A DNA stretch of 8,992 nt from positions 1 to 8,992 of the forward strand of contig CAKTJM010000078.1 in NCBI GenBank assembly GCA_934567745.1, in the 5' to 3' direction. This stretch comes from an uncultured Eubacteriales bacterium. GTDB lineage: Bacteria > Bacillota > Clostridia > Oscillospirales > Oscillospiraceae. Positions within the stretch are counted from its first letter, which is position 1. Every line of letters starts with the position of its first letter. Of the stretch, positions 1 through 5,916 are shown in pieces. A model generated the notes under the pieces. It had not been told where the DNA came from and ran no database searches. It saw only the letters and a list, made by a program, of their open reading frames with translations. The translations under genes were made by a program, and so were the position numbers.

Positions 1-1
1 A

Positions 2-445
2 GCGCAGCAGCTTTACTATGACGCTGGAAAGAGTACGGAAGAGATCGCGGCACAGCTTGGTGTTTCTGAGAATGCCGCAGCAAAGGCTATCGCCTACAAT
101 ACACATTCGTTAGCTATGTCCGATTTGCAAACGGACAACGAGGCGGACGAGGTGTTTGGGTGGCTGAGTGAATTGAGCGCTGCGGACACGGAACAGACCG
201 TCTATCGGAATACGTGTTTGGAGTTGCTGGAGGGATTGTTTCAGCAGTTGAGCGCCAAGGATAAATATATTCTTGGTCATTCGTATGGCATTTATGGCTA
301 CGAAAAACTGTCCGCTGACGAATTAGGACTGCGTGAGATGCTGACGCAGGACGGTGTGACAAAAGCGAAAAAGGCAGCACTGGAGCACCTGCGCCAGCTT
401 TATCCAGGCAGCGCCTTGCAGCGGTGGCAATCGATATATGGGTAA
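2..445 (+). CDS. Sigma-70-like RNA polymerase sigma factor, C-terminal part (5' partial)
   Basis: The frame is open to the left edge, so the ATG at 116 is probably internal and the gene starts upstream; 147 residues are visible. Two helix-turn-helix-like segments can be seen. The first, at about residues 11-30 (STEEIAAQLGVSENAAAKAI), resembles sigma region 3 or an HTH of the same style. After an acidic linker, residues 71-135 resemble sigma region 4: a leucine-rich helix, LSAKDKYILGHSYGIYGYEK, then SADELGL and a basic recognition-like helix VTKAKKAALEHLR. By family knowledge such proteins direct RNA polymerase to promoters through region 4 contacts with the -35 element. Regions 1-2 are not in the window, so it could be a full sigma factor or a shorter sigma-like regulator of the kind carried by mobile elements. 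It ends just before a strong terminator and converges with the lipoprotein unit. Confidence 0.6.
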   Translation, partial: AQQLYYDAGKSTEEIAAQLGVSENAAAKAIAYNTHSLAMSDLQTDNEADEVFGWLSELSAADTEQTVYRNTCLELLEGLFQQLSAKDKYILGHSYGIYGYEKLSADELGLREMLTQDGVTKAKKAALEHLRQLYPGSALQRWQSIYG

Positions 446-457
446 ACACGAAAACGA

Positions 458-500
458 AACTGTGACCGGGCGACGGATAATCCGCCGCCCGGTCACAGTT
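458..500. terminator. Bidirectional intrinsic terminator between convergent genes
   Basis: A perfect 15-bp inverted repeat lies at 458-472 (AACTGTGACCGGGCG) and 486-500. The loop has an inner 4-bp stem, CGGA/TCCG (474-477 with 481-484), separated from the outer stem by one mismatch. On the - strand the stem is followed by a T-rich stretch (complement of the A-rich 443-459), as expected for Rho-independent termination of the lipoprotein unit. On the + strand the 3' tract (TTCTATCATTCTTCT) is only moderately T-rich. It starts 12 bp after the sigma-like gene's stop and ends 3 bp before the stop of the - strand gene, so it probably serves both. Confidence 0.85.
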
Positions 501-503
501 CTA

Positions 504-755
504 TCATTCTTCTGTATCCATCATAAGCTCTATCGCCAGTATTGCCGCCAGTCGGAAGCCACAGATGAAGCTTTGCTCCGCAACCTGTTCGGCCACCATG
601 TTGTGGGCATCCTCGACGATCAGCAACAGGTGCTTGTCCTCTTTGGACAGGCTTTTGACCAGACTTTGGAAAGCATCCTCGGCCTCTGACGAAATATCAT
701 ACTGGCCTTTTCGCTCACAGTAGACGCGGTACAGTGATTTCAGCAGGTCTTGCAT
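504..755 (-). CDS. Small hypothetical protein, DUF6809-like
   Basis: This 83-residue protein of unknown function starts MQDLLKSLYRVYCERKG. The frame extends to a TTG at 767, but that codon overlaps the upstream stop. The ATG at 755 is preceded by GAGGTGGGG at a good distance, so it is preferred. The sequence looks helical: an N-terminal helix with LYRVY, an amphipathic middle (EDAFQSLVKSLSKEDKHLL), an acidic helix, and a C-terminal helix with SFICGFRLAAILAIELM. The F-x-x-G-F-R-L-x-A pattern recalls DUF6809-type small Firmicute proteins, but this is from memory and not searched. There is no signal peptide or clear membrane span. It lies 8 bp after the lipoprotein gene and is probably co-transcribed and translationally coupled with it. 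The family assignment is tentative; that it is a real gene is likely, from the RBS, spacing and terminator. Confidence 0.65.
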   Translation of the reverse strand: MQDLLKSLYRVYCERKGQYDISSEAEDAFQSLVKSLSKEDKHLLLIVEDAHNMVAEQVAEQSFICGFRLAAILAIELMMDTEE

Positions 756-756
756 A

Positions 757-765
757 CCCCACCTC
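757..765 (-). promoter_or_regulatory. Ribosome binding site overlapping the lipoprotein stop codon
   Basis: On the - strand GAGGTGGGG sits directly before T-ATG at 755 and shares bases with the TGA stop (766-764) of the lipoprotein gene. This fixes the ATG at 755 as the start of the small protein and suggests translational coupling. Confidence 0.6.
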
Positions 766-1432
766 AACCGTCGTAGAGAACGTAGATCAGCAAGCTGCCG
801 CCATCCTCCACGATGCAGACATTGCAGTGGAATCCGGCATCCGCCACGCTGTCCCGGCCTGCCTGCATCATGAGCTGGCGGAAGGTGAAGTCCACCATGT
901 CCCGCTCTTTAGCCTCCAGCGTCTCCTGCGAGGCGTCCACCGGCACAGCCGCTGGGAAGCGGTATGCGCTGTTGTCCAGCGTCAGGCTGCTGTCTGTGGT
1001 GACACCGTACTGCGTCACCGCGTAGGCGTTGGCCGCGTCGATGGCCGCCTGCCGGTCTGCCGGAGCTGCGGGTTCGGGCGTGGGTTCCGGCTCCGGTGCA
1101 GGCTCCGGTTCCACATACCCCGTCTTTGCGTGAACGGTCTCGGAGGGGATGTTCTCCGTAGATCCCTTGACCAGCTCAGTGGCCTGAACTGCTTGTGGGA
1201 CATTTTCCGTTTGAGGAGCTTTTTCCTTTTGAGATTGCTCCTGCACCGCAACCGATGCCGTGTCCGGTTCCTGCACCGTCGTGACAGGTTCAGGCGTTGC
1301 TTGTGGCTGCTGGGCATCTTCCTGTACCACAGTCATCGGTGGCGGGGTGATCTCCGTTGAGTTGATCTCCACCTGTCCGCAGGCCGTGAGGAGCAGCAAG
1401 GCACTGATTGTCAGTAATGTGATCTTCTTCAT
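764..1432 (-). CDS. Hypothetical lipoprotein with Pro/Glu-rich stalk
   Basis: This 222-residue protein is predicted to be secreted and lipid-anchored. The ATG at 1432 is chosen over the in-frame ATG at 1468 because AAAGGAG lies 9 bp upstream and a classical signal peptide follows at once: MKK, a hydrophobic core, then the lipobox LLTAC with Cys18 as the lipidated residue. Residues 19-107 are a low-complexity, Gln/Thr/Pro/Glu/Val-rich linker. Residues 108-124 are a Pro-Glu repeat (EPEPAPEPEPTPEPAAP), typical of stiff stalks that hold a domain away from the membrane. Residues 125-222 form a compact globular-looking domain beginning DRQAAIDAANAYAVTQYG and ending in GGSLLIYVLYDG, with Cys203 and Cys206 as a CxxC-like pair (HCNVC). 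I do not recognise this domain. It is the first gene of the - strand unit and is followed by the small protein gene. Confidence 0.8.
   Translation of the reverse strand: MKKITLLTISALLLLTACGQVEINSTEITPPPMTVVQEDAQQPQATPEPVTTVQEPDTASVAVQEQSQKEKAPQTENVPQAVQATELVKGSTENIPSETVHAKTGYVEPEPAPEPEPTPEPAAPADRQAAIDAANAYAVTQYGVTTDSSLTLDNSAYRFPAAVPVDASQETLEAKERDMVDFTFRQLMMQAGRDSVADAGFHCNVCIVEDGGSLLIYVLYDG
1061..1111 (-). repeat. Pro-Glu codon repeat within the lipoprotein stalk
   Basis: Imperfect tandem GAA/GAG-CCG/CCC/CCT codons encode EPEPAPEPEPTPEPAAP (residues 108-124). The synonymous codons vary, so selection appears to act on the protein rather than on an exact DNA repeat. Such tracts can change length by slippage. 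Confidence 0.6.
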
Positions 1433-1441
1433 TTGTGCTTT

Positions 1442-1448
1442 CTCCTTT
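1442..1448 (-). promoter_or_regulatory. Ribosome binding site of the lipoprotein gene
   Basis: AAAGGAG on the - strand lies 9 bp before the ATG at 1432. It favours this start over the upstream in-frame ATG at 1468, which would add 12 residues ahead of the signal peptide. Confidence 0.7.
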
Positions 1449-1546
1449 CTTTTTTGCAGCACAAACAACTACCACATAACTTTCTACAAGTCAACGAGAA
1501 AAGATTTATCTGATCAACAACCTGAAAATTTTATCCCCCGGGGAGG

Positions 1547-1579
1547 CTTACGGAGCGGTACAAATTCTTGTAAAATACA
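1547..1579 (+). promoter_or_regulatory. Weak candidate promoter with overlapping operator-like palindrome
   Basis: TAAAAT at 1571-1576 matches the sigma-A -10 consensus at five of six bases. The only -35-like hexamer at a usable distance is CTTACG at 1547-1552 (18-bp spacer, three of six matches). The -10 lies inside the inverted repeat TGTA-AAA-TACA (1569-1579), where a repressor could act. The assignment is speculative because the -35 is poor and the palindrome short. Confidence 0.22.
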
Positions 1580-1624
1580 GAGGATAAATAGTGAAAGATA
1601 AGCGCAAAGAAAAATAAGAAAAGC

Positions 1625-2560
1625 ATGAGCCACGAAAGAAATACGAAGAAACGGTATGTGTTCAATGTGCTGGGAACAGGCATGACGATTCCTGCCACGC
1701 TGATCTGCGGCAATGAGTTGGGAAAGACCATCACGATTTCCGCAGGCGTACACAGCCGCGAGTACATCGGAATAGAGGCGCTGATTCGCTTGGCGCAGGA
1801 GCTGACACCGGACACAGTGCGAGGGACGATTTTGCTGTTGCACTGCTGCAATTATGATGGTTTCATCTCGCGCAGTGCGGATGTTGTTCCCCATGATGGC
1901 AAAAACCTGAACAGAGAGTTTCCCGGAAATATGGACGGAACGCAGACGCAGCAACTCGCCGCTTTTTTGGAAACAGAGATCATTCACAATACAGACTATC
2001 TGGTGGACTTACACTCCGGGGGCTTCTGTGAAGCGTTGATTCCGCATGTATACTATCACGGCGCGGCCAAGCCGGAAGTCTGTGCAGCATCCCGCCGCAT
2101 TGCGGATCTGGCCAGTGTAGAGTATCTTGTTTGTTCTAAGGCGAAAAACGGCTTTTACAGTCATGCTGGACAATGCGGTGTCCCCGCTATCATTCTGGAG
2201 CGTGGCGGCTGCGGACTGATTGCGGAGAACGAGGTTCTGGCGGACGTTGCGGATGTGAAGAATATTCTTCGGGGACTTGATTTTCTGAAAGATACCCCGG
2301 CTTTATCGTATTCTCACACAATGGTGCAAAATGGCCGATATCTGGATGCACCGGAAAGTGGCTGCTGGTATCCGCGAAAACAGCCCGGAGACCGGATCCA
2401 AAAGGGTGAGCTTTTAGGTGAGATCCGGAGCATTTACAGTGAGCCGCTTTGCTCTGTTATCGCAGAAGCAGACGGCGTGGTACTGTATCAAACAGCGTCC
2501 CTTGGAATCGAGACTGGGACACCTATGATCGCATACGGAGAATTGGAAAAGAAGGTATGA
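1625..2560 (+). CDS. Zinc amidohydrolase, succinylglutamate desuccinylase/aspartoacylase family
   Basis: This 311-residue cytoplasmic protein has no signal peptide. The family (related to M14 carboxypeptidases) hydrolyses an N-acyl amide bond using one zinc ion. Visible landmarks are GVHSREY with the zinc ligands His43 and Glu46, the substrate-contacting NLNREFPG (residues 94-101, Asn96 and Arg97), the third zinc ligand His130 in VDLHSGG, and the expected catalytic Glu192 in LERGG. All key residues are present, so it is probably active. The C-terminal part (about 245-305, SGCWYP, GDRIQKGELLGEI, ADGVVLY) matches the beta-rich barrel-sandwich domain of these enzymes. Length is normal. The ATG at 1625 has only a poor purine-rich RBS (AAGAAAAG), so initiation may be weak. 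It is the first gene of the operon and its stop lies 2 bp before the methyltransferase start. Substrate is unknown; the neighbouring importer suggests an imported N-acylated or peptide-like compound. Confidence 0.88.
   Translation: MSHERNTKKRYVFNVLGTGMTIPATLICGNELGKTITISAGVHSREYIGIEALIRLAQELTPDTVRGTILLLHCCNYDGFISRSADVVPHDGKNLNREFPGNMDGTQTQQLAAFLETEIIHNTDYLVDLHSGGFCEALIPHVYYHGAAKPEVCAASRRIADLASVEYLVCSKAKNGFYSHAGQCGVPAIILERGGCGLIAENEVLADVADVKNILRGLDFLKDTPALSYSHTMVQNGRYLDAPESGCWYPRKQPGDRIQKGELLGEIRSIYSEPLCSVIAEADGVVLYQTASLGIETGTPMIAYGELEKKV
2551..2555 (+). promoter_or_regulatory. Ribosome binding site deciding the first methyltransferase start
   Basis: GAAGG at 2551-2555 lies 7 bp before the ATG at 2563 but only 1 bp before the ATG at 2557 that overlaps the preceding stop (ATGA). 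The spacing favours 2563. It lies inside the last codons of the amidohydrolase gene, which implies coupled translation. Confidence 0.5.
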
Positions 2561-2562
2561 AC

Positions 2563-3297
2563 ATGATCTCAGCAATGGAACAACGGGTTCGGCATTACTG
2601 GACGCTTCGGTCGCATGACTTTGGCACAGTGCGAAAAAATGAACTTGGCAACGAAATGGGTCAAAAGTGGCTTCACGAGATCGAGCAACTGCTGCCTGTG
2701 GGCGAGAATCTTCGGATTCTGGATGTCGGCACAGGAACCGGATTTTTTGCGGTACTGCTGGCGCAGACAGGACATCAGGTGGAGGGCATCGACCTGACGC
2801 CCGCCATGCTGGATGAGGCTCGAATACTTGCCGCGCAATGCGGCCTCGCTATTACATTCCGGGAGATGGACGCGCAGGCGCTCTCCTATGAGAACGAGAG
2901 CTTTGATGTGGTTCTCAGCCGCAATCTTACATGGACACTTCCTGAGCCGGAGAAAGCCTACCGGGAGTGGTTCCGTGTTTTGAAACCAGGTGGCATGCTT
3001 TTGAATTTCGATGCGGAGTATGCCGCGAATGTACGCAGTCACAGCGAACAAAACTGTAAGGTTGCACCGGACAGTCCATATGGACATATCGGCATGACCG
3101 ATGCTTTGCAGCAGGAAAACGATGCGATTACCTTGAGCATGGATATTGGGCAGTTGCGTCCAGCATGGGATCTGCAAATTTTGCGCAGCATCGGCTTTTC
3201 CGACTGCCAGACTGATCCAACCGTGGGACGGCGGATCCTCGGAGAACTGGATCTGACGCACGCGCCGATGTTCGGTATACTGGCGAAAAAATCATAA
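2563..3297 (+). CDS. Class I SAM-dependent methyltransferase (first of a pair)
   Basis: This 244-residue soluble enzyme is predicted to transfer a methyl group from S-adenosylmethionine to a small molecule. The Rossmann-fold SAM site is clear: motif I ILDVGTGTGFF (52-62), acidic Asp77 at the end of beta-2 (EGIDLTPAM) for the ribose, motif II region MDAQALSYENESFDVVLSR (102-120), and RVLKPGG (138-144). The N-terminus has HYWT (11-14) followed by TVRKNEL, and the C-terminal part has RPAWDL (199-204). Both are shared with the next gene, which marks a family-specific substrate region. Start alternatives are ATG 2557 (overlapping the previous stop) and ATG 2575; 2563 has the best RBS spacing. The acceptor cannot be told from the fold. 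A type 11 or UbiG-like label would be generic only. Confidence 0.88.
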   Translation: MISAMEQRVRHYWTLRSHDFGTVRKNELGNEMGQKWLHEIEQLLPVGENLRILDVGTGTGFFAVLLAQTGHQVEGIDLTPAMLDEARILAAQCGLAITFREMDAQALSYENESFDVVLSRNLTWTLPEPEKAYREWFRVLKPGGMLLNFDAEYAANVRSHSEQNCKVAPDSPYGHIGMTDALQQENDAITLSMDIGQLRPAWDLQILRSIGFSDCQTDPTVGRRILGELDLTHAPMFGILAKKS

Positions 3298-3321
3298 CGC
3301 CGCAGGGAGAGAGGATAAACC

Positions 3322-4113
3322 ATGAGACAGTTTGCGACCTACGAGGAAGAAAATATCCACTACTGGACGAACCGGGCTTCCGGCTATTCCACGGTAAATC
3401 AGGAGGAGCTGGCTTCCGACCAGAAGTCTGTCTGGCGTAGTGTGATCTCCAGCAAGATATTTGCACGCTTTCCCAACAGACGTCCGGAGGAGATCAAGGT
3501 GCTGGATGTCGGTACCGGCCCAGGCTTTTTTGCCATCATTCTGGCAGAGCTGGGTTATCAGGTCACGGCAGTGGATTATACCACTTCCATGCTGCATGAG
3601 GCACAACATAACGCAGGTGCGCTTGCGGATAGGATCCGTTTCCAGCAGATGAATGCGGAGGAACTCAGCTTCCAGACCGCAACCTTTGACGTGCTGGTAA
3701 CGAGGAATGTCACATGGAATCTGCGCAACCCGGAAAAAGCCTATGGACATTGGATGCGCGTTTTGAAACCCGGCGGGGTGATCCTGAATTTTGACGCAAA
3801 CTGGTACCGCTATCTGTGGGATGAAACCGCGCAGCTTGCCCATGCGAAAGACAGAGAAAATCTGAGTACATCTGACGTGCGGGATGAAACCGCCGGAACA
3901 GATGTCTCCGCCATGGAGGCTATTGCGCTGCAGGCGCCGCTCTCCGCACATCAGCGTCCGGCATGGGATCTGCGGGTGCTGCGTGGCCTTGGAATGCAGG
4001 CGGCAGCGGATACGGAAATTTGGAAGCAGGTTTGGACGAGGGAGGAGCGCATCAACAATGCCTCCACGCCGATGTTTTTGGTGGAAGGACAAAAAAGTCT
4101 GCTGCCCCAGTAA
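3322..4113 (+). CDS. Class I SAM-dependent methyltransferase (second of a pair)
   Basis: This 263-residue paralogue of the preceding gene lies 24 bp downstream with a good RBS (GGGAGAGAGG). SAM-binding landmarks are VLDVGTGPGFF (60-70), Asp85 in AVDYTTSM, MNAEELSFQTATFDVLVTR (110-128) and RVLKPGG (147-153). It shares HYWT (13-16), the RNxTW motif, the LNFDA strand and RPAWDL (212-217) with its partner. Over the motif I block 21 of 34 residues match, and over the RNxTW-to-LNFDA block 23 of 35. It has a longer, polar insertion before RPAWDL (about 170-205) and a longer C-terminus. The two may act one after the other on the same substrate or form a heterodimer. SAM-motif residues are intact in both, so neither looks like a dead partner. 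The acceptor is unknown. Confidence 0.88.
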   Translation: MRQFATYEEENIHYWTNRASGYSTVNQEELASDQKSVWRSVISSKIFARFPNRRPEEIKVLDVGTGPGFFAIILAELGYQVTAVDYTTSMLHEAQHNAGALADRIRFQQMNAEELSFQTATFDVLVTRNVTWNLRNPEKAYGHWMRVLKPGGVILNFDANWYRYLWDETAQLAHAKDRENLSTSDVRDETAGTDVSAMEAIALQAPLSAHQRPAWDLRVLRGLGMQAAADTEIWKQVWTREERINNASTPMFLVEGQKSLLPQ

Positions 4114-4117
4114 GGAG
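4112..4117 (+). promoter_or_regulatory. Ribosome binding site for the TTG-started permease
   Basis: AAGGAG overlaps the TAA stop of the second methyltransferase (4111-4113) and lies 5 bp before the TTG at 4123. This supports the non-ATG start; the next in-frame ATG (4198) would remove the first membrane segment. Confidence 0.65.
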
Positions 4118-4122
4118 ACGTT

Positions 4123-5064
4123 TTGAAAAAATATATTCTTAAACGGTTTTTGCAGCTGATCCCCGTACTTATCGGCATTACGTTTTTGTCTTTTGCCATG
4201 ATGCGCATTGCAGGCAGCGACGCAATCACTGAGCTCTACGGCGACAAGGGGGCGGTGGCACAGGAGGTCATCGATGCCAAACGCGCCGAGCTTGGTCTCG
4301 ATCAGCCGTTTTTAACGCAATATCTGGCATGGGTCGGCGGGATATTGACCGGAGACATGGGAATCAGCTATATCTCCGGACGCGATGTCTTCCAGACCTT
4401 TGTGTCCAAGCTTCCGGCGACGCTTCTTCTGACTGCTCTGGCAATTTGCGCGACGGTTATTATCTCCATCCCGCTGGGCGTTCTGGCGGCGGTACGGCAC
4501 GATAGATTTACGGACTATTTCCTGCGCTTTTTCAGCTTTATTGGGAACTCTCTGCCCAACTTTTTTGTGGCACTGCTTCTCATGCAGGTGTTCTCCATTC
4601 ACTGGAAGGTCTTTCCGGTGATCTCAAACGGTACTACTGTGCAGAGTGCCGTGCTGCCGACACTGACGCTGGCCATCGCTATGTCCGCCAAGTATATGCG
4701 TCAGGTACGTGCCACGGTTCTGGAGGAGCTGAACAAGGACTATGTGGAGGGTGCAAAAGCGCGTGGAATACGCGGACGTGTGATCTTGTGGAAAAGCGTC
4801 TTGAAATCCTCTATGCTGACCATCATTACGCTGCTCGCGTTGTCTATCGGGAGCCTTCTTGGCGGCACGGCGATTATCGAAAGTATTTTCATGTGGGACG
4901 GTGTGGGCAAGCTGGCCGTGGACGCCATTACCATGCGGGATTATCCGCTCATTCAGGCGTATGTGGTCTGGATGGCAATTATTTATGTGATGGTAAATCT
5001 GATCACCGACCTTCTTTACCATGCGCTTGATCCGAGAATCCGACTGGGGGTGAGTGAGGCATGA
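4123..5064 (+). CDS. ABC importer permease, NikB/DppB/OppB type
   Basis: This 313-residue inner-membrane subunit is the normal length for the family (E. coli NikB and DppB are just over 300). It starts with TTG. The N-terminus KKYILKRFLQLIPVLIGITF is the usual first segment of DppB-type permeases. It is followed by a large extracellular loop with LGLDQP (57-62), GDMGISY (77-83) and the motif around FVSKLPATL. About six membrane segments are visible. The cytoplasmic EAA loop that docks the ATPase is at about 202-218 (ELNKDYVEGAKARG). The C-terminal ESIFMWDGVGKLAVDAI and LDPRIRLG are family hallmarks. It pairs with the next permease, and their genes overlap by 4 bp (ATGA), a sign of coupled translation for equal amounts. 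The family carries nickel chelates, di- and oligopeptides and other small solutes, so the label does not define the substrate. Confidence 0.93.
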   Translation: MKKYILKRFLQLIPVLIGITFLSFAMMRIAGSDAITELYGDKGAVAQEVIDAKRAELGLDQPFLTQYLAWVGGILTGDMGISYISGRDVFQTFVSKLPATLLLTALAICATVIISIPLGVLAAVRHDRFTDYFLRFFSFIGNSLPNFFVALLLMQVFSIHWKVFPVISNGTTVQSAVLPTLTLAIAMSAKYMRQVRATVLEELNKDYVEGAKARGIRGRVILWKSVLKSSMLTIITLLALSIGSLLGGTAIIESIFMWDGVGKLAVDAITMRDYPLIQAYVVWMAIIYVMVNLITDLLYHALDPRIRLGVSEA

Positions 5065-5912
5065 GCCAGCCAACCATCCGAAAGCAGCGGATCCGGCGCA
5101 GCAGCGTCAAAACACGTCTGATCGTATTTGGTACGCTTGCCGTGCTGCTGCTTCTGTTCTCGATTTTTTCAGAGTATCTTACTCCCTATGATCCCTATTT
5201 GCAGGATCTGAGCATTGCGAAAGCGCCTCCCTCGGCAGAGCATCTGCTGGGAACTGATCGCTATGGCAGGGACATGCTTTCCCGCGTTATTGTAGGCAGT
5301 CGGGCCAGCATATTTTCCACGCTTCTGCTGGTAGTGGTCATTACCGTGCTGGGAACGGTTGTCGGCGTATTCTGCGGCTGGCATGGCCGGTGGATGGACA
5401 CCGTACTCATGCGCATATCCGATATGTTTCTGGCGTTTCCCGGTCTGGTGTTCGCACTGGCGGTTGCCGGCTCTTTAGGCGGCGGACTGCAAAACGCGAT
5501 CATCGCGCTGGCGGCGATCTCGTGGCCGAAATATGCCCGCATTGCCCGCAGCCAGACGCTTGCGCAGAAGGAAACTGTCTGGATGAAAGCGGCAAAGCTA
5601 TCGGGGAGCAGCACTGCAAAACTCATTTTCAAGCATATTCTGCCGAACATCATCGGCCCCATTTTGGTAACGGCGATGCTGGATATCGGTACGATGATGA
5701 TGGAACTGGCGGCATTGAGCTTCCTTGGACTTGGCGCAAAGCCGCCTACGGCTGAATGGGGCAGTATGATGAGCGATACACGCAGCTTGATGACCACCTC
5801 GCCGTGGATCACATTTTCTCCAGGCATTGCGATTTTTGTCTCCGTCATGATCTTCAACCTGCTGGGCGATACAATTCGGGACTATGCTGACCCCAGAAGC
5901 CGTGGGAGGTGA
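5061..5912 (+). CDS. ABC importer permease, NikC/DppC/OppC type
   Basis: This 283-residue second permease is of normal length for NikC/DppC. It has a basic cytoplasmic tail, a first membrane segment (about 19-40), and the hallmark HLLGTDRYGRDMLSRVIVGS (61-80) that defines the OppC-type N-terminal domain. The EAA-type loop is at about 170-196 (MKAAKLSGSSTAKLIFKHIL) and departs from the consensus, with Ser-Gly-Ser-Ser where Leu-Gly-Ala is common. The C-terminal LSFLGLGAKPPTAEWGSMM and NLLGDTIRDYADPR are typical. The start ATG lies in the stop of the previous gene (ATGA). It forms the heterodimeric channel with the preceding permease, powered by the two ATPases downstream. Confidence 0.93.
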   Translation: MSQPTIRKQRIRRSSVKTRLIVFGTLAVLLLLFSIFSEYLTPYDPYLQDLSIAKAPPSAEHLLGTDRYGRDMLSRVIVGSRASIFSTLLLVVVITVLGTVVGVFCGWHGRWMDTVLMRISDMFLAFPGLVFALAVAGSLGGGLQNAIIALAAISWPKYARIARSQTLAQKETVWMKAAKLSGSSTAKLIFKHILPNIIGPILVTAMLDIGTMMMELAALSFLGLGAKPPTAEWGSMMSDTRSLMTTSPWITFSPGIAIFVSVMIFNLLGDTIRDYADPRSRGR

Positions 5913-5916
5913 GCCG

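Larger units (their letters stand above)
1433..1624. other. Divergent intergenic region
   Basis: These 192 bp lie between the divergent lipoprotein unit and the transporter operon and must carry promoters for both. No gene or recognised riboswitch is apparent. It contains an AT-rich block (AAAATTTT), a CCCCGGGG palindrome near 1536-1543 and a short inverted repeat, TGTA-AAA-TACA, at 1569-1579. The 3' end (1594-1624) is purine-rich with no good Shine-Dalgarno site. I could not identify a convincing promoter for the - strand unit. Confidence 0.5.

Noticed and set aside
734..1360. Long + strand frame (208 codons) opposite the lipoprotein gene
   Set aside because: It is a shadow of the Pro/Glu-rich coding region: Arg/Leu/Cys-rich, no domain, no RBS, while the opposite strand has a clear lipobox and RBS.
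1514..1987. - strand frame (157 codons) over the intergenic region and the amidohydrolase start
   Set aside because: It overlaps a well-supported gene, has no RBS or recognisable protein, and would place coding sequence across the divergent promoter region.
2557..2562. ATG at 2557 as the first methyltransferase start
   Set aside because: It overlaps the previous stop in the common ATGA form, but GAAGG is only 1 bp away, while ATG 2563 has 7-bp spacing. It remains possible.
2569..3261. - strand frame (230 codons) opposite the first methyltransferase
   Set aside because: Antisense shadow of a clear methyltransferase gene, with no credible start signals.
3292..4092. Long - strand frame (266 codons) opposite the second methyltransferase
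   Set aside because: The + strand encodes intact SAM motifs and fits the operon; the antisense product has no recognisable features.
5261..5857. - strand frame (198 codons) opposite the second permease
   Set aside because: Antisense of a well-supported permease; its hydrophobic stretches mirror the membrane segments on the + strand.
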